Shown here piece after piece: positions 22,597-36,000 of a stretch of DNA of 64,000 bases. The translations under genes were made by a program, and so were the position numbers. Each line of letters starts with the position of its first letter. The first letter of the stretch is position 1. Where the stretch lies: positions 147,974,060-148,038,059 of the forward strand of contig CM037586.1 of the NCBI GenBank assembly GCA_021018995.1. The letters are read 5' to 3'. This stretch comes from Chloranthus sessilifolius. Taxonomy: Eukaryota; Streptophyta; Magnoliopsida; Chloranthales; Chloranthaceae. The notes beneath the pieces are model-generated. The model searched no databases. It was not told the DNA's origin and saw only the letters and a list, made by a program, of their open reading frames with translations.

Positions 22597-23880
22597 AATT
22601 TTCAGAGGATCATATATCTTAAAATATATATGATATTATATTCATACTACATCCATACATAATAACGAAAAATAAAATAAAGTCAAATAGACAATCCATA
22701 TATTCCTCCACAAATAATAGACTATCATATCTATCAAAAATATGAAGGGGCATCACATATCAAAGAATAAAAAACTGCAAAGTTAAGGAAACCAAATGGT
22801 CATATGATTAGTATTTTCATCCCAAAACACAAATGAGAAAATTCTCCTGCTACCTGAAAAGCGTATCATACATATCATTAGTTTTCATTATGGGTGTTAT
22901 CGGGTCGGTTAGGGGCGGTTTTGGGGCAAAAGTAGGTGATTGATCAGATGGCTAAGAACATCTCCCAAAAATTAATGCACCAATCGGACAGTCTAGATCG
23001 ATGAGTATTTTCTATATAATTTTATTTTAAACCAAAAATGACAAATATAAGAGAACAATTCAGGAAACCAAAATCCCAAATGCAAAACCCCAAAACCCAA
23101 ATCAACAAAAATACAAACTACAAAGGGAGTCTTAAGAAAACCCAAAATCACACTATACAGAAATCACAATTAAACAAAATGGGGTCTTATAAATATACAT
23201 CCTTTAAACCCATTACCACTCCCCAAAGCCTTTAACTTAAATGGTTCTTCCAACAATAGAAAAACACATGAGACTATAAGATTTCAAAGGGGAAAAACAG
23301 ACTTCTTTGTTTGCAACCTAACTTTTGTATGCACCATGCACTTATGCAGCCTGGTAGCACCACTATCGGTTTCTTATCGGTTTGGTTTCGATTTTTTAAC
23401 GTTAAAATCGAAACCGAACCGATAACTATCGGTTTCTATTTTTCAGAACCAATACCGAACCAATATGTCCCAAAACCGAAACCGAACCGAAATTCGAGTC
23501 GGTTCGGTCGGTTTCTGCACGGCCCTAGTTTTCATGAAGAATAAGAAGAAACAATGAAGATTACTTGGAGATAGAGAAAGAATGCTCGGAGGGCTCTTTT
23601 CTTTGGAGTTCGTTAAAAAAGGGAACAAAAATGGCAAGAACTAGTTAAAATGAGAATAAACAATACCTTTGCTAAGACCGAACAACAGTATGTGTAGGTA
23701 ATCCGAAAAATTACAAAAATATACTAGTAAAAAAATAGTTATATACACTGAAAAAAAAGAAGTAGAAATAAATAAAACCATGAACAAAACAAAGAAAACA
23801 AAAAACAAGCAAAAGAAACGATTAAGGTGGCGATAGAGAGAGAAAGGAGAGAGAGCTTACGAAGAGAGGCGCGAAGAGTT
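22597..23880. other. MULE 5' flank with CGGTTTCGGTTCGG-rich stretch
   Basis: No ORF I can support. The part at 23350-23520 is a degenerate run of ATCGGTTT and ACCGAAACCGAACCG words on both strands, which can fold on itself and looks like a MITE remnant. The rest is AT-rich DNA that probably includes the MULE promoter; no terminal inverted repeat could be fixed. Confidence 0.4.
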
Positions 23881-23969
23881 TCAAGCTTTGCTCACTGCTG
23901 CTTCATTGCCATTTGATTTTTTTGCAAACGAAATGGAATGTGGTTTTGGCGCTTCACATGCACATTGCG

Positions 23970-24110
23970 AATTTGGAGGAGATGAACCAGAGGTCCTATT
24001 GATTGAAGGAGATGAACCAGAGGTTCATGTAATTTTTTCTCTCCCGCAAATTGCAAACAGATGGAGGAGATGAACCAGAGGTCCTATTGATTGGAGAACG
24101 ATTTAGGGCA
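23970..24110 (+). repeat. Short tandem repeat GGAGATGAACCAGAGG
   Basis: The text around GGAGATGAACCAGAGGTCC occurs three times (about 23980, 24009 and 24065), with a degenerate fourth near 24137. The open frame over it (23888-24281 in two overlapping frames) is short and Glu-rich; I see no family and do not call it a gene. The stretch to about 24300 is more GC-rich than its surroundings. Confidence 0.6.
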
Positions 24111-24300
24111 CTTTCCAATCAGAGAGCGGTTGAAGAAGATGAACCAGCTGAGGGGTTTGGAGAAGACGAAGACGTGGGATTTAGGCGGCGATTTAGGGTT
24201 TCCCTCTTTGGCTGGAGGTGCCCCAAATTTCAAATGAGGAGCGGGCTGGATTATCTGGCCTCAGGGGCAGTTTCGGTATAGGGGGGACGTATGCCGAATC

Positions 24301-25087
24301 CCGTCGATGCTAAACTGAAGCCCGTGGATGCTAGACGGCTCCTCAAACCCGTATTGGGGCTCTCTGAAGTATTAAAAAGAAAAAATCACGGATTTCGTGA
24401 TAAATTTGTTTGAGGGGCCTGATTCAGTACTTTTCTCTAAAATAAGGGCATTTCAGACATACATGAGAACCTATTTGACCCAATATTGGACCTCTTATGA
24501 AATTTGATGTGTATATCGTATAGGAAGGGGCCTAACCCAATACATATCGGCGATAAGAATATAGGATATGCATAGGATATGAAATTATGAACAATATTTA
24601 TAACTATGCTCGTGATTCACCGATTAGACCCCGCACATAATCATTTTACATTATATACAACCCAAAAAGACTCGCAAGTCACTTGGCACGTGGACCACTC
24701 AGCCAATAATTAGGGGTGCGGATTCGGTTAACTGAACAGAAAAACCAAACTTTTTAGTTCGGTTCACTTCAAATTGATCAGAAACGAAATAAATTGGTTC
24801 ATTTTGAGTTCCCTTTTTCAGTTTTTTTCTCAAACTCCGTAACTGATATATAACCAAAACTGCTAAAACTAGTTGGGTTCCATTTTTTGGTGTTTTCAAT
24901 TATTTTTTTTCCAGTTATCTAATCCGACCTAATCCGCCACCCAGATCATAAACCAAACAGATTTTGAATCAGTCTGATTTATTTGGTTTTGAATTGGTTT
25001 CGGTCCCTTTGGGTCACCATTTGAGATTAGAGGGTCGAGAATATAAATGCACCGTGGCTTTCTTTGTCATCAGTTCGAATGCTAAAG
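24301..25087. other. Intergenic DNA with GGTTCGGTTAACTG-like words
   Basis: No ORF of note. The part at 24715-25010 repeats degenerate GGTTCGGTT and AACTGAAC words and may be another MITE remnant related to 23350-23520. Confidence 0.35.
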
Positions 25088-25422
25088 CATAGTGATAAAT
25101 TTCGTCGAAATTCGGTGAAATTCGTTGAAATGGAAGTCAAACGAAAATTTTGGAAAAATTTTAATATATATTTTTTAGTAATTTCAGAAAATTTCGGCAA
25201 AATTTCAGTTTTTTTTTATGTTTTTTTTTTTTTTTTTAAAAATATGTTAGTAATTTAGTATATATTCTAGTAATTTAAAAAAAAAATATTAAATATATAA
25301 TTTTATATATTTTTAATCCCCAAAAACTTTTCCTAATTTTTTATGAAATGTATCGAAATTAATTCGAAATATACCAAAAGGACCCCACCCAAAAGTTACG
25401 GAAAACGAAATTTATCACTATG
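25088..25422. mobile_element. MITE of 335 bp with TIR CATAGTGATAAATTTCGT
   Basis: The left end CATAGTGATAAATTTCGT is matched by the exact reverse complement at 25405-25422. If TA is the target duplication, the element proper starts with GTGATAAATTTCG, as in mariner-type MITEs. The inside is AT-rich with degenerate GAAATTTCG words. No ORF. Confidence 0.7.
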
Positions 25423-25454
25423 TACCAAAGATTAAGGTAACATATTTTAAAGGA

Positions 25455-25617
25455 ATGTTATAAATGATGAACAATTTCTATAGACTATTTTGCAGACAGC
25501 TTATGTGGCACAAACGGGCTATAATGCTTTGGCCCCACTATGTGTGCGGTCAGTCACGTTTGCTCCATATAAGTTGTCTGGAAAATTATCTATAAAAAAT
25601 TATCTATTGTATAACAT
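25455..25617. mobile_element. Small MITE candidate, 163 bp
   Basis: The first 40 bases (ATGTTATAAATGATGAAC...) and the reverse complement of the last 40 (ATGTTATACAATAGATAA...) align with few mismatches. The middle is GC-richer. The flanks both contain TATTTTAAAGG. No ORF. Confidence 0.55.
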
Positions 25618-25854
25618 GGTCCTATTTTAAAGGGGACATGCCAAGCCTATGGACCGGTAGGCCTAGCTTTCATGAGGACTGTGGCTTTTGTCTAGACTCT
25701 AATGGGGTCCATTCAGTTCTGCTTAAATATTAATAGCGTACTGCGAGGTAGCCTCATGGCCCTCAACTGAACAAAGTAACATGCCCAACAGTAACAACCC
25801 CAACCATTTTATGGTCAATGGTTCTCGACCGTCTAATGTTATACAGACTATTGA
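25618..25854. other. Unassigned spacer
   Basis: Mixed sequence between a MITE and a foldback element, without an ORF or recognisable repeat. Confidence 0.3.
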
Positions 25855-26615
25855 CCGACATTTAAACACCATCTAACGCCCTTAAAAGTAGACATTTTAT
25901 CTCACTCATGATGTGTTATTATCTTTACACCATGCCACACACATCTAAATTTCCTAAGTGTCAATCTATTATTGGAATATGACTCAGTCCAATGAAACAG
26001 GCCGATAAGTGGATGTGAACTATCCGATTGGTGGACTTCATCATCTGCCATTAAAATTAAAAACAATGGTTGATATTATAGTCCACATATCAGATAGTTT
26101 AAAGTTATCTAAAACACTATTTTTGAGCCTTTTGCACTTCAACCTATGATCCATAAGTTTGACCGTTTAAATCACCCACATCTTAAAAACTTTGATGGCG
26201 TAAGACCATTTAAACACCAAAAATGGTGGTCAAGAGAGTCGGTCCTTAAATTTTATGGACCTGACTCTCCTAATCGTCATTTAAGCACTAATGGTGTTTA
26301 AATAATCTTACACCATCAATGGCTTAAGATGTGAGAGATCCGTACCGTTAAAGTGGTAGATGATAAATTGATACACGAAAGGTCCAAAAATAATGTTTTA
26401 GGGAGATTTAAACCATTCAATCTATTGATTATAACATCAACCATAGCTTTTAGTTTAATGGTTGATGAATTGCCACTTGGACAATTTAGATAGGTCAAAG
26501 ATGGGTGCCACATGGCAAAATGATAAATCACACCTCAATGGTGTGAGATAAAAAGTGTAATTTTAATGATTGAATATCATTTAAACACATTTAAACACCA
26601 GTTTGGTGTTTAAGG
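25855..26615. mobile_element. Long foldback (inverted-repeat) element
   Basis: The two halves are imperfect reverse complements over about 350 bases each, centred near 26240. Paired blocks include CTATGGTTGATATTATA-like text (left near 26065, right near 26430), ATTTTATCTCAC (left near 25893, right near 26535) and TTTAAACACCA at both ends. No coding sequence is present; it looks like a non-autonomous DNA element with long terminal repeats. Confidence 0.65.
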
Positions 26616-28705
26616 CCTTGTTTGATAACATGGAAATGCAATTTCATGGTGGAAATGAAATTTAGTTTCCAATTGTTGTTGTTTGATAGCTATTTAAGGA
26701 GATGAAAATAAAATTAAGTCGCCCCACATTGAAATTGAATTTCCATACACTAAATCATTTTAGGAGGAAACCATTTCAACCATTTAAATGGCTGGAATTG
26801 AGTTTTCTACTAACAAAATAATAAGTTTTTGTGATTGCAAATTTAAAGTTGCGAGTAAGACTTAAAAGCAAAAAAAATATTTTTTGATTATTTAAAAGTA
26901 ACTTCAATTTCTATAATCATCATACCGACACGATCACTATGACCACCACATTATCTACATCATACTTTTGTCAACTAATATTTGACTTTGGTCAAAGTTT
27001 GAATTTTAATCAAACTTTAATTGGATTTATAAGTTATATAAAGTTTTGACTTTTGATCAAACTTTAACTACTGAAACATAATAATAAGTTGTAAGTTAGT
27101 AATATATTATCAAAATTTTAGAAGTCAAATGTTGGCTTAAGGTCAAACTTGGACTTTTAATTAAAATTTATTTTTTATTAAACTTAAACTCCAATAATTT
27201 GATGGCAAAAAAAGGATATTGCCGTTTTGATGTATAATTTGATACTAGAGTCTCAATTGTATTAGTCAATAGTTTGACCTTTAGTTAAACTTTGACTTTT
27301 GGTCAAACTTTGATTTTTACACAAATTTTATTTTTAGTCAAACTCGAAACCTACTTATAGATAGAGTCTACTACTACATAAATTTATATTATATCAGAAC
27401 AATTTTTTCTTGGTCAAAGTTTGACTTTTGGTCCAAGTTCGATTTTTTATAAAATGTTATAAATTTTTATTAGTAAAATATTATAATTAAAATTATCTAT
27501 CATTATTTTAATTTATAACTTGCAAATACATTGCCTCATTTTTATTGATTAAAGTTTGACTTTTATTCAAATTTTGACTTTAGTCAAAAGTTGAGAAGTG
27601 TATCTTGACAGTAGATAGTAATTATTACTATTGTTATTTATATTTTGGTAATGTAAATTTTAATCAGTCAAAGTTTGATATTTGGTCAAACTTTGACTTT
27701 TTATTATAATTTTTTTTTTTTTGAACTTCTATATCCCCAATGATATTATTATTTTTTTAATTTATTACTTTCTAATACATTACCAAATTTTAATTTACTT
27801 TTTTTTATATTTGGTCAAAGTTTGACTTTTTTAAAAGTCGATATTTAGTCAAAGTTTTTATTAGTGTAACCTAGCGATGGATACGAATACTGTTATGTTA
27901 ATTTATAGGTTGGCGGTAGATTGTCAAATTTTTTATTGATGAAAGTTAAAAAATTTAATTAAAGTTTGACTTTTTTTAAAAATTTAATTTTCTTTCAAGT
28001 TTAAAATTTTAATTTTGTTTCAATATATAATATATACTAGCGTTTACTATAGAACTTTGTATTTTAGTCTTAAAATTTTTTATTAATCAAAGTTTTATGT
28101 TTGGTCAAAGTTTGACTTTTATTAAAAGTGAATATTTGATCAAATTTTGACTAGTATAACCTAACGATATATATGAATATTGTTATATTAATTTATAGTT
28201 TGACTTTTATAAGTTGTTGGTATATTGCAAAATTTTCTCATGGTCAAAGTTTGACTTTTATAAAAATTTAATTTCATTTCAATGTATAAACTTATATTAG
28301 ATGCTAGCATTTATAACTTTTTTATTTAGCTTTACATATTATTTTTATCAAAATTTTAAGTTTGATCAAAGTTTGGCTTTTTATTTGAGTTTGACTTTTC
28401 AAACTTTGACTTATATAACTTAGTAATAAATAGTGATTACAATGATATTAATTTGTAATGTAATAGAATATCATTAAATAAATTATTGGTAATATTTGCC
28501 TTTAATTATGATTTTAATAATAAATGATCAAAACTTAAAAATTCATTTTCAAAGATACTAATCAAACAAGAGAAATCAATTTCCAATGAAATTCATTTCT
28601 CAAACACACTAATCAAATAGTGAAAAATCCATTTTTAGAGGAAATCAACTAAGAAATTGATTTCATTTCCTCTTTGGAGTTTCATTGCTATCAAACAGGG
28701 CCTCA
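26616..28705. mobile_element. Two-kb non-autonomous TIR element filled with GTCAAAGTTTGAC words
   Basis: The left end GGCCTTGTTTGATA and the reverse complement of the right end, GGCCCTGTTTGATA, form a TIR. Subterminal parts on both sides repeat GAAATTCATTT-like text. The interior (about 26950-28420) carries at least ten copies of a word close to GGTCAAAGTTTGACTTTT in both orientations, separated by AT-rich spacers. No transposase frame is visible. The target duplication is unclear: the three bases on each side are not identical. Confidence 0.6.
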
Positions 28706-29211
28706 GTGTTGGTTAACTTGTACCACCAATAAGGGGATGTCCATGGTCCTCCAATCTTCTAAAATATGATTAGCATTTTTGGTACCGAAAAAATTACCGA
28801 AGTTTTTGGATTTTTTGGCACACGATATCTGTAGAGATCTATCTTTTGGGAAGATTGAAGAGATCAAAGGCTCCAGCTATTTAAAGGATACAACGGTTTT
28901 ATGAGAAGGGTACCTCTGTTTGCGCCCACGTCATAGACTCCTTGAAGACCATTGATTGCTTCAAATAAGATGATGGAGACTGTTTTTCACCCCGTAAATT
29001 CACGTTTGAACGTGATGTGTGCTATATGATTCAAGGGTCATTTTTTTCTGAATGTACTCATAATGAAGAAGTCAACAAAGGGCATGGATCAAGTTGATTT
29101 CATTAAGACGATTCGAGCCCCCTTGGTTAATGCGCCGGTGCATAAGGGTACTAGCACGCAACCTTCAGGATACAACAGACCCTTATACACCAATCCTTCT
29201 TCGCGTATAGA
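28706..29211. other. Unassigned DNA with a remnant of the foldback family
   Basis: The part at 28950-28990 (CATTGATTGCTTCAAATAAG, then ATGGAGACTG) matches the arms of the foldbacks at 48773-49645 and 50422-50745. No ORF of note. Confidence 0.4.
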
Positions 29212-29291
29212 ACAAGGATCAAAATATCGGGTAAAATATCAGTTTCGAGCATGACTAAAATCGAAAGTTTGGACCGAAATTTCGGTCAAAA

Positions 29292-29420
29292 CACTACAAA
29301 AAAAGAGACTTTTCGAAGCCGTCCCCAATAACCATTTATTAGAGACGATCATTTCAAAGGCCGTCTCGAATCCTTTTATTAGGGACGGCTGTAGTCGTCT
29401 CCTTAGATAAAATAACATAT
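29292..29420. repeat. CACTA left terminal and subterminal repeats
   Basis: After the 14-base terminus come several copies of GACGGC-type words (GCCGTCCCCAATAA, GAGACGATC, GCCGTCTCGAAT, GGGACGGCTG). In En/Spm elements such subterminal repeats bind the element's own protein. Confidence 0.8.
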
Positions 29421-29603
29421 AGAGTTGTTCTATCTAAGGTTTGCTTCATAAATAAGCAGGTGAAACCTTAAGAGACTATTTGAAAAACGGTCTCGAAAAG
29501 CCCTTAGCCGGCTCCAAACGATCTTTAGATTAGTCTTTGGTTAACTCCTTTTAATTAAGTCGTTATACGTTTTGAGGCTGCAAATAAGTTAACTCAACCT
29601 CTT

Positions 29604-29612
29604 ATAAATAGG
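29604..29612 (+). promoter_or_regulatory. TATA box of the CACTA promoter
   Basis: TATAAATAG lies about 310 bases inside the left end and is followed by a CT-rich leader (TTCTCTCC-type repeats to about 29860). It probably drives the transposase transcript. A duplicated text near 29920-29990 (GTTTGAAGC, then AGATCTGTAGATAG) lies in the leader. Confidence 0.55.
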
Positions 29613-29869
29613 CAACGCTTAACCATTCGCTCATTTCATTTTCTGCAGCTCGTCGCGAGGTGAATCGCTCTGATCTTCGAAACCCTTTCTCTCCTTCGTT
29701 CTCCCAAATTTTCTCTCTAATCTCTTTGAAATGGTGAATCTCTAATCGATCTCCCAATTTTTCTGTCTGTTCTCTTTCTCCAATCTCCCTCTCTCTTAAA
29801 TCTGCAATCAGATTCATCATCTCAGCCTATAAATCTGCAATCTCCCTCTCTCTTCGTTTTCGATCTGTC

Positions 29870-32800
29870 AATACCTTGTAGCCTTCGTTTGAGCTCCGAC
29901 GTAGAGTTCTCTTTATAGTTTGAAGCTGAGATCTGTAGATAGAGGCCACTGCAGTTTGAAGCAGAGATCTGTAGATAGCGGCCATTGCAGGCGGCCCTAT
30001 AAATTTTCGGTTTGAGATGAATCCAGGTCTGTAGATCTAACTTCCTTCCCCTATAATCCAAACAAGCTCTCTGAAATATGTTTGATTTTTATCGTGACGT
30101 TTGACGCAGAGAACTAAGGTTTGAGAGGAATCGTTCATTTAATTGGTAGGAAAAATCGGTGACACTTTGATTCAAAGGCGATTGGTAGGGAAAATCGTTC
30201 ATTTAATTGGTAGAGAATTCAAATCGTTCATTTAGTTTTTATCCCTTTCATTTATTTTCTTTTAAATTATCTCAAATCCACGCTTATATTTATTTATCCT
30301 TTGATTTTCTTTGTAATTGTTTACATCTGATGATATTATTATTACTAATTTACTGTTACGTTGTAATCCCTCATTCTACTGTGATTTTACTAGTGTACTA
30401 GATGTAATCAATATCAATCTAATTAGATCGCTCGTTACGATTTGGTAGGGATCTCGCCAACAGCTTTGAATCGGATTTGATAGGGATCGTTTCATTTAAT
30501 TGCTTAAATCGAGTAGACAAAGTTCGGATCTAAGGTGTGAGTCGACAAAGTTCAGATCTAAGGTGGTTCAATTTCGATTTTCATTCAAGCATTTGAATTC
30601 TTGATCTGTTTTGAATTTCGATTTTGAATTTGTTTGCAATTTTTTTGGAATTAGTAGAACTTTTTTACATGGCAAAATACTCACTGATCTGATTTTTTCG
30701 TGTAAAAATTATTGATCTGTTTTGGTTTTATTTACATTTTTTTTTTTTCATTTCTAGGCATTTGTAAATGCAAAAATCAGAGCATCATATGTGGATGCTC
30801 TGATTATATAGCAGATTATATCAACAAGAATGATCAGGCGTATAGCATTGCAGTAATTTGTTAATATGCTATTTATTTTGACCCATCAATTCTCTGTGAA
30901 TCTGTTGGTCAGGTATGGGCTCACTTAAGCAGGTTGATCATGATCCAAATTAGGCTATCTTATACTATTCATCATAAGCAACTTGACCCAAATCATGATC
31001 ACATCTGTTTCAACTTTCAAGTAGTGCTGCCTTTGATGATTTTAACTTAGAGGCAGCATCATTAATCTAATATAATTATATTTCCTGTCCAAACAGAAAT
31101 GCAGCTTTTCGTTAAGTATTACTATAACTGTTTTTGTTTAGACAAATCAAAAGTAACCTTAAATCATGATTTGAGATAAATTCTTCACTTCAAATAAAAA
31201 TAGATAGTTCAATTTTTTGGACACTTTAATCTTTGTTGCAGAATTATAAGGTAATCTAAAGCAATTATGCTTCCAATAACAGTTTTTTGTCTAAAATTTA
31301 TTTGTATTGATTCTGTCACTGCAAAATCAATGACTTGCAATTTAGTTTTATTTTTCCTAAATTGTCAGCATATTCTTATTCTAGCATGTCAGCAATAGAT
31401 AAGTGTAAAACAGGGCATGCGCTTGCACAAATATTCATTCAATATGGGCATGCGCTTGCACAAATATTCATTCAATATGGAATTTAAATCAGAAATCACC
31501 ACCACAACCATTTAATATGGGCTTTTGCTATCATGCTATAACAAGTAAGAAAAAACATAGTCTATATGGCTCAAAAATCATTATTTCTAACACATGCATC
31601 TAATATCATCGATTTATATAATCAAAACAGTGATTAATATTTACAATTTCTAGGATTCTAAGTCAAGAAATTAGTAAATCACTGCCATTCAATATCATGC
31701 ATGTGTCCTAATTACTTCAAATCAAATAATCATTTGTTTTCAAAAGCTTGATTCTTGAAAATTGACAAGGCAAATCAATACGATCCAAGGCCATCCAATT
31801 TCGAACATGATTAAAACTAAAAAAGAAACTTTTTTAGCCTTTAATAATGTGGTTAAATTAATATTATGGGACGCTCGACATAACTGGTGCATTAAATTTT
31901 TTCCAAAGATCAGTTTTGAAATTGGATAAGATTTATTTCAATTTTTGTTGTGGTGATAGACCTCCATCTTGTGCATGTTGTATTGACCCCTAATCTTTCA
32001 ATTAGGTGCCACTTGTCACTCAAATGATACTAGGATGTGGTTCAAATGTAAGCTAACCTGGGATCTCTCGAGCCATATAGGGTTAAGGTTTTAAGATCAT
32101 CTTGTCATATTGAAATGGGTCGATGCACCTCTTTCCTTAGGATAAGAATAATGAAAGTAGCATTATTAGATTTCTGAATATGATCATCGTCCCAAAATTT
32201 GTCAACAAGCATAATAACATCGATTTGATCATCTACCATTCTCTCGAGACGGTCACCGTCTCTCAAAATTGATCCATGTACTCCATTCTTTGCACAAACC
32301 ATCCACACCTCCACTCCAAAGGACACTCTTTGAAGGCAAAGGGCACTCTCTACTCTAGCACATTTCTAATTTTCTTTATTACATAGATGAAACTAGATTT
32401 ATTATGTAGGTAAATGTCATGTTAATATTACTATGCTTTCACTAGCTCGATTTCTTAGAAAACCACGCTTTTCACATCTCATTTATCTTTGAGCTTCTAT
32501 TTAATTATTCAAATTGATTAATCTATAACTTTTGTTATAGATTAATGGTCAATATATAGTTGAATACATATGAATATCATCATACAAAATAAGTGCGTCT
32601 AAAAGTTATATGTCTAATTATGACATATAACCTTTGGATTATCTATCCGAAGATAGATAGTTTGGGAATATCATGTACATTACTTGTTCACTAATATGAT
32701 TTTTAGAGTTTTCTCAAATGATTTCGATAATTTCTCCTTTGTTCTTCGGATCGCATTTCATATATTATTTTGTATTTTCATTGTCCATTGTGGATAATGA

Positions 32801-33000
32801 AAAGTATAAAATAGTATGAAAAGTCCGCGATTTGAAGAACTACGTGAGATGTTTTAAATTTTTAGAGAAACTACGAACTCATATTATGTGAACAATTAAA
32901 TGACTTGATATTCTCGAATGGGCAAACTAATGAATATGGTATAAGAAATATAAACCTTTATCATTTAAAAAAATATTAAATCATTTACATTATACTTTTA
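29870..33000 (+). other. CACTA 5' leader and intron-like region
   Basis: About 3 kb between the promoter and the transposase, AT-rich and without a convincing ORF. A 33-bp tandem duplication (GGGCATGCGCTTGCACAAAT...) lies at 31413-31478. Short frames such as 30207-30401 have no recognisable content. Confidence 0.5.
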
Positions 33001-36000
33001 GGGTTTGAAACTTTTATATGATGGAAAAGAGTTGGGTAAAAATTGAGATATTCTAGAGAGTATGACAAAGGGTTAATTTGCATTTGTCGATCACGGTTTA
33101 GCCCATGGAATTACTTGCAATGGGAGGCTCAAGTGTCCTTGTACAAGATGTCAGAATTATGCGTTTACTTAGAACCCGACTTATTGAAGGAGCATTTGGT
33201 AATAAACGGATGATGAAAAGTTATGTTGTATGGACTTATCACGAGAGAAGAGAGGCCAACGCTTAGACATGAAATTGTGGTAGATATTAGAGCCGATGAC
33301 AACGAGAACGTTTTGGTTGATGACATCAAGGGATGGTGCAAGATGCTTTTGGATTTCGGACCCAAATGAAGACGAGATGGTTTGGAGCAGAACAAAGTGA
33401 TGTACCCAATGCTAGTGCTTCAATTCTACAAATATGCATAATTTGGGGGAATCCTTGTATCCTGGATGTAACACACATACGACGTTGTCTTTCGTTGTGA
33501 AACTTTGGCATATCAAGGCCCTTAGGATGGAGCAACAACTCTTTACGTTGTTGCTTGACTTACTAAGGAGGTTTTGCCTAAAGAGTCGACGCGTTTTAAA
33601 ACTTCTCACAAAGCAAAAAGATTATTTCAGGCTTGGGACTAATTACAATAAAATCCACGCATGCCCTTACGATTGTATGTTGTACTGGAAGGAGTCTGAG
33701 AAAAAAGAAAAATGTGACATCTGTGGGACATCGCGATGGAAAAATCATGAGATTGAGGATGACAAGAAGACGCCTGCAAAGATTCTTCGTCACTTCCCTT
33801 TAAAACAACGATTGCAACGTTTGTATTTGTCATCAAAAACTGCAGCTGACATGAGATGGCACGATGAGAAACGCACTAAAGATGGGGTGTTAAGACATCC
33901 TGCAGATTCTCCAGCATGGAAACACTTTGACAAGATCAATCCAGCATTTGCAGAGGAAAATCGCAATATAAGATTGGGTTTAGCAAGTGACGGTTTCAAC
34001 CCATTCCGGACAATGAGTATTGCGCACAGCACATGGCCTGTTGTACTTATCCCATATAATCTGCCCCCTTGGTTGTGCTTGAAGAAGCCGAACATGATCC
34101 TCTCATTGCTTATACCGGTCTGACAAGTCACCGGAAATGACATCGATGTATACCGAGGCCTCTAATAGATGAGCTAAAGGAATTATGGGAAGAAGGGTTG
34201 GAAACATACGATTCATCAAAGAGGAGGTTTTCAAATTATGCGGGCTTGCTTTGGACAATTAGCGACTTTCCAGGATATGCTATGCTTTCGGGTTGGAGCA
34301 CTAAGGGATATAAAGCGTGTCCTTATTGCCATGAGAATACATGCAGTGAACGGTTGCCAAATTGTGGGAAGCTTTGTTATATGGGTCATCGCCGATTTTT
34401 ACCTTTAGATCATAGATTTCGAAAAGAATAAACGGTGGTTCGATGGAAATATTGAAGAAAGAGAAGCTCCAACCCCACTAACCGGGAAGCAAATTTTGGA
34501 GAATTTAAGAAATTATCAACATACCTTTGGCAAGATCCCCAAAACTAACTATTCTGTGAAGAAACCAAAAAAGAAGAAAAAAATAACAAAAAATGCACCT
34601 CCTATGCCAACAATGCCAAATAACTGGAAGAAGTTGAGTATATTCTTCGAGCTACCATATTGGTCAGAAAATTTACTAAAACACAATTTGATGTTATGCA
34701 TATCGAGAAAAATATATGCGACAATGTGGTTGGTACACCATCGACTCGGAAGGAAAGTCAAAGGATGGTTTGAAAGCACGCCTTGACTTGATGACAATGA
34801 ACATAAGACATGAGCTCCACCCAAAAGAGCATGCAGATAACAGTAAAGTGTATCTACCATCTGCATGTTACTCTATGGATAAAAGTAAGAAGGAGATGTT
34901 CTACTAATCTCAAGAGCATGAAGATTCCTCGATGGTTATGCCTCTAACATTTCAAGGTGCGTTAACGCCAAAGATCGAAAATATCCGCTCAAAAGTCACG
35001 ACTCACACGTTATTATGCAACAATTTCTACCTCTTGCGCTCGAAGACCGTACAAAAATGTCGTTCGGCTTAATAGAACTAAGCACGCTTCTTTCGTGAGT
35101 TATGCTCTAAAACATGTCGAGTTGAGGACTTCAAATGTCTACATGAGCGCATACCATTGATTTTGTGCAACCTAGAGCGAATTTTTCCACCTTCATTTTT
35201 TGATATTATGGTCCATTTACCCATACACTTAGCATCACAGGCAATGCTTGGCGGACCATCCATTACATGGATGTATCCCATTGAAAGGTATGATCCATAC
35301 AATCTCTGTAATTATCTTTACTTTTATAAATTATGTTTGATTTCCCTTAATGGAAGTACATTCATTTCTATGTATGCAGATACTTGTACACACTTAAGTC
35401 ATATGTACGCATAAAGCCTATCCCCAAGGTTCCATTGCGTATGATACCTCATGAGTGTCTCACATTTTGCTCAAGGTACTTACATAATATTGAAACACGA
35501 TTGAATAGACCCGTCGGTATGTCGAGGACACGCAATTGGAGGTGCCGAACAATTCATTCTCACCAATATCGACGTAAACAAATGCATAACTATGTATTGT
35601 TCAATGATGATAAGCGTCGCCGATATGTAAAGTAATAACTCCCAACCTCTTTACCATTTGAATTCAATCCATTATACTCACCTCACATCCATTTAATGCA
35701 GCAACATAAATCATACATTAACTTGAAGTATCGTAGCGTAAAACCTGATTACGAGAAACAAAATATACACAAAGAGCAGTGGTTTAAATCACATGTAAGT
35801 GTGAGGAGATAATTATTTTATACACTTAAAAGAGGCACTAACTTTGTTATCGCATCTAATAGATTAAATCAATGATCGAGGCCAATAGTACGCTCGTTGT
35901 GAGACTCGATTTACTCACGATTTTCCATACACTCATGCAAGAAGATTCACGGATACACTATCAATGGTTATAAATTTGAACAACTAATAAGGAGAGGAAG

